The notes beneath the pieces were generated by a model. It saw only the letters and a list, made by a program, of their open reading frames with translations, ran no database searches and was not told the DNA's origin. DNA of 7,130 nucleotides from Candidatus Margulisiibacteriota bacterium (GTDB lineage Bacteria; Margulisbacteria; Marinamargulisbacteria; DT-59): contig JABSQL010000002.1 of NCBI GenBank assembly GCA_013215865.1, positions 1-7,130 of the forward strand. The letters are read 5' to 3'. Positions 6,297 to 7,130 of the stretch are shown here, in pieces. The translations under genes were made by a program, and so were the position numbers. The first letter of the stretch is position 1. Each line of letters opens with the position of its first letter.

Positions 6297-6341
6297 AGCG
6301 ATGAGAGTATAACATCTTTACACCTTTGTTATAATCATAAT
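6297..6341. promoter_or_regulatory. Divergent trmB/HPt promoter region with inverted repeat
   Basis: A consensus -10, TATAAT (6330-6335, +), precedes the HPt gene; no good -35 is seen. For trmB, TATACT on the minus strand (6311-6306) with TTATAA (6334-6329) 17 bases upstream is a fair pair. The -35 of trmB would thus overlap the -10 of the HPt gene. The arms TATAAC (6308-6313) and GTTATA (6328-6333) are an inverted repeat with centres 20 bases apart, about two helical turns. Promoter matches of this kind are frequent in AT-rich spacers. Confidence 0.35.
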
Positions 6342-6348
6342 AGGAGGT
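6342..6348 (+). promoter_or_regulatory. Shine-Dalgarno site of the HPt gene
   Basis: AGGAGGT is a full match to the anti-Shine-Dalgarno core and ends four bases before the ATG at 6353. It supports the small HPt open frame as a real, well-translated gene. It also shows that this organism uses ordinary ribosome sites, which makes their absence before several neighbours notable. Confidence 0.85.
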
Positions 6349-6352
6349 AGAT

Positions 6353-6661
6353 ATGACAGACGCCAAAAAGAATGTGGTTCAAATCGAATCTGACTTAGAA
6401 CCGCTTGTTACAAAATTTATCCAAAATAAGCATCTTCAGTTGGAAGAGTTAAGAAGAGACTTGAATGCCGGTGATTTCGAGGCCCTTAAAATGAATTGGC
6501 ATAAAATGCAGGGTGCCAGTCGGGTGTATGGGTTTAATCCGATTGCTGAAATAGGAATTATTATTGAGACTGCAGCAGTAGCTGAAGATATTCAGACCAT
6601 CGAAAATAAAATATCAGAAATGGTCATTTACCTGAGCGAAGTACGCATTGAATATATTTAG
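6353..6661 (+). CDS. Stand-alone HPt (histidine phosphotransfer) domain protein
   Basis: The 102-aa product is a single HPt domain, a helical bundle that relays phosphate from a hybrid histidine kinase to a response regulator. The phospho-accepting site is H50 in WHKMQGASRVYGF (49-61), matching the family pattern H-x-(L/M)-(K/Q)-G-(S/A)-...-(L/V/Y)-G. The preceding helix (about 15-45, FIQNKHLQLEELRRDLNAGDFEAL) and the following helices (about 62-100) have the expected length and heptad-like hydrophobic spacing. Q53 replaces the more usual Lys after the His. No kinase or receiver domain is next to it, so its partners are encoded elsewhere. A strong ribosome site precedes it, and its TAG stop interlocks with the mutY TAA. 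The fold call is good; the pathway cannot be told. Confidence 0.82.
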   Translation: MTDAKKNVVQIESDLEPLVTKFIQNKHLQLEELRRDLNAGDFEALKMNWHKMQGASRVYGFNPIAEIGIIIETAAVAEDIQTIENKISEMVIYLSEVRIEYI

Positions 6662-7130
6662 CCGATGATATCTAATATTTTTAAATTGGCTTTAGGTAGC
6701 GGGTAAGATCGAATGGAATGAAAAGGGATCCATTTTATTTCGTCTGATGCCTTGGGTTTGGCGATACCCTTTTTATACACACACTTAAATGCATACATCG
6801 TAATTTTAAAATGTGTATAGGCATGTTGAATTGGTTGATATTTAACTTCAACAGATATATCGATATCTGTTTCTTCTTTGGTTTCCCGGACCACTGTTTC
6901 CTCTAACGTTTCTTGAGACTGTTGTTTCCCGCCCGGAAACTCCCACAAGCCACCCAACATAGAGGTCTGTTTTCGCCTGGCAATGAGAATATGATCATCT
7001 TTCCAAATAATACCCACGGCAATCACATAATGAGGCGCTTTTGGTTTTTTGGATTTAAACGGCAGCTGTTCTATTCTTTCTTCTTTATACGCAATACACG
7101 CTGACATCAACGGACATTGCTGACATTTCG
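6658..7130 (-). CDS. mutY: Adenine DNA glycosylase MutY, C-terminal part with Nudix-like domain, 5' end outside window
   Basis: MutY removes adenine mispaired with 8-oxoguanine. The coding frame is open to the right edge, so a TTG at 7110 is internal. The first visible residues, KCQQCPLMSAC, supply three of the four 4Fe-4S cysteines in the MutY spacing C-x2-C-x5-C; the first cysteine and the glycosylase core are off the edge. A linker (about PFKSKKPKAP) leads to the MutT-like domain that recognises 8-oxoguanine: IAVGIIWKDDHILIARR, GGLWEFPGGK and HAYTHFKITMYAF, the last being the MutY-type H-x-(F/Y)-(T/S)-H-F motif. The Nudix box is close to complete: G-x5-E, then seven residues, then RETKEETDI against consensus REUxEExGU, with the hydrophobic residue as Thr and the Gly as Asp. 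The alternative of a free Nudix hydrolase is excluded by the fused cysteine cluster. The tail ends normally. Confidence 0.93.
   Translation of the reverse strand, partial: KCQQCPLMSACIAYKEERIEQLPFKSKKPKAPHYVIAVGIIWKDDHILIARRKQTSMLGGLWEFPGGKQQSQETLEETVVRETKEETDIDISVEVKYQPIQHAYTHFKITMYAFKCVYKKGIAKPKASDEIKWIPFHSIRSYPLPKANLKILDIIG

Noticed and set aside
7105..7110. TTG or ATG as the start of a free Nudix hydrolase
   Set aside because: The frame continues to the right edge with KCQQCP, part of the MutY iron-sulfur motif, and the H-x-Y-T-H-F element is also MutY-type.
1..7130. Mobile elements, CRISPR arrays, tRNA or defence systems
   Set aside because: No transposase, integrase, terminal repeats, regularly spaced direct repeats, or tRNA-like cloverleaf was seen on reading either strand; the genes are ordinary chromosomal ones.

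Overview
This window is chromosomal housekeeping DNA from a bacterium that is AT-rich by eye (about 40% GC, not computed). The tight packing, the secreted SurA/PpiC-like protein and the mfd-then-SurA gene order suggest a Gram-negative, perhaps deltaproteobacteria-like or another uncultivated lineage. That placement is inference, because no taxonomic marker gene is present. I see no mobile element, CRISPR array, tRNA or rRNA.

Layout from left to right. (1) 2-406 (+) is the 3' end of purD (purine synthesis), converging on and overlapping comF (389-1033, -). (2) Divergent from comF is mfd (1079-3184, +), the transcription-repair coupling factor. It is strikingly short at 701 aa: it keeps the UvrA-binding domain, the RNA polymerase-binding domain and the translocase, but lacks the flanking UvrB-like/D3 module and the end of D7. 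(3) 3185-3246 is a run of C and G tracts able to form competing hairpins, probably a shared terminator. (4) 3247-3492 (-) is a likely small membrane protein. (5) 3571-4623 (+) is an exported SurA/PpiC-type chaperone whose parvulin domain looks degenerate. (6) 4620-4910 (-) encodes an unrecognised 96-aa protein. (7) pdxJ (4961-5680, -) is translationally coupled to trmB (5664-6296, -) upstream of it. (8) 6353-6661 (+) is an orphan histidine phosphotransfer (HPt) protein. (9) 6658-7130 (-) is the 3' end of mutY, with the end of its iron-sulfur motif and a nearly complete Nudix box.

Genes fall in short units that alternate in direction. Three convergent pairs overlap at their stops: purD/comF by 18 bp, and SurA-like/96-aa gene and HPt/mutY each by the same 4-base TTAG. 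mfd and mutY are both DNA-repair genes, and purD, pdxJ and trmB are metabolic or tRNA-modification genes, so no single pathway unites the window. Only pdxJ and the HPt gene have strong Shine-Dalgarno sites. Several others have a -10-like hexamer only 6-12 bases before the start codon, hinting at leaderless or short-leader mRNAs.

The observations most worth a second look are the compact Mfd, the SurA-like protein that seems to have lost a parvulin catalytic histidine, and the MutY with a possibly active Nudix domain. I do not see a new multi-gene defence or mobile system here.
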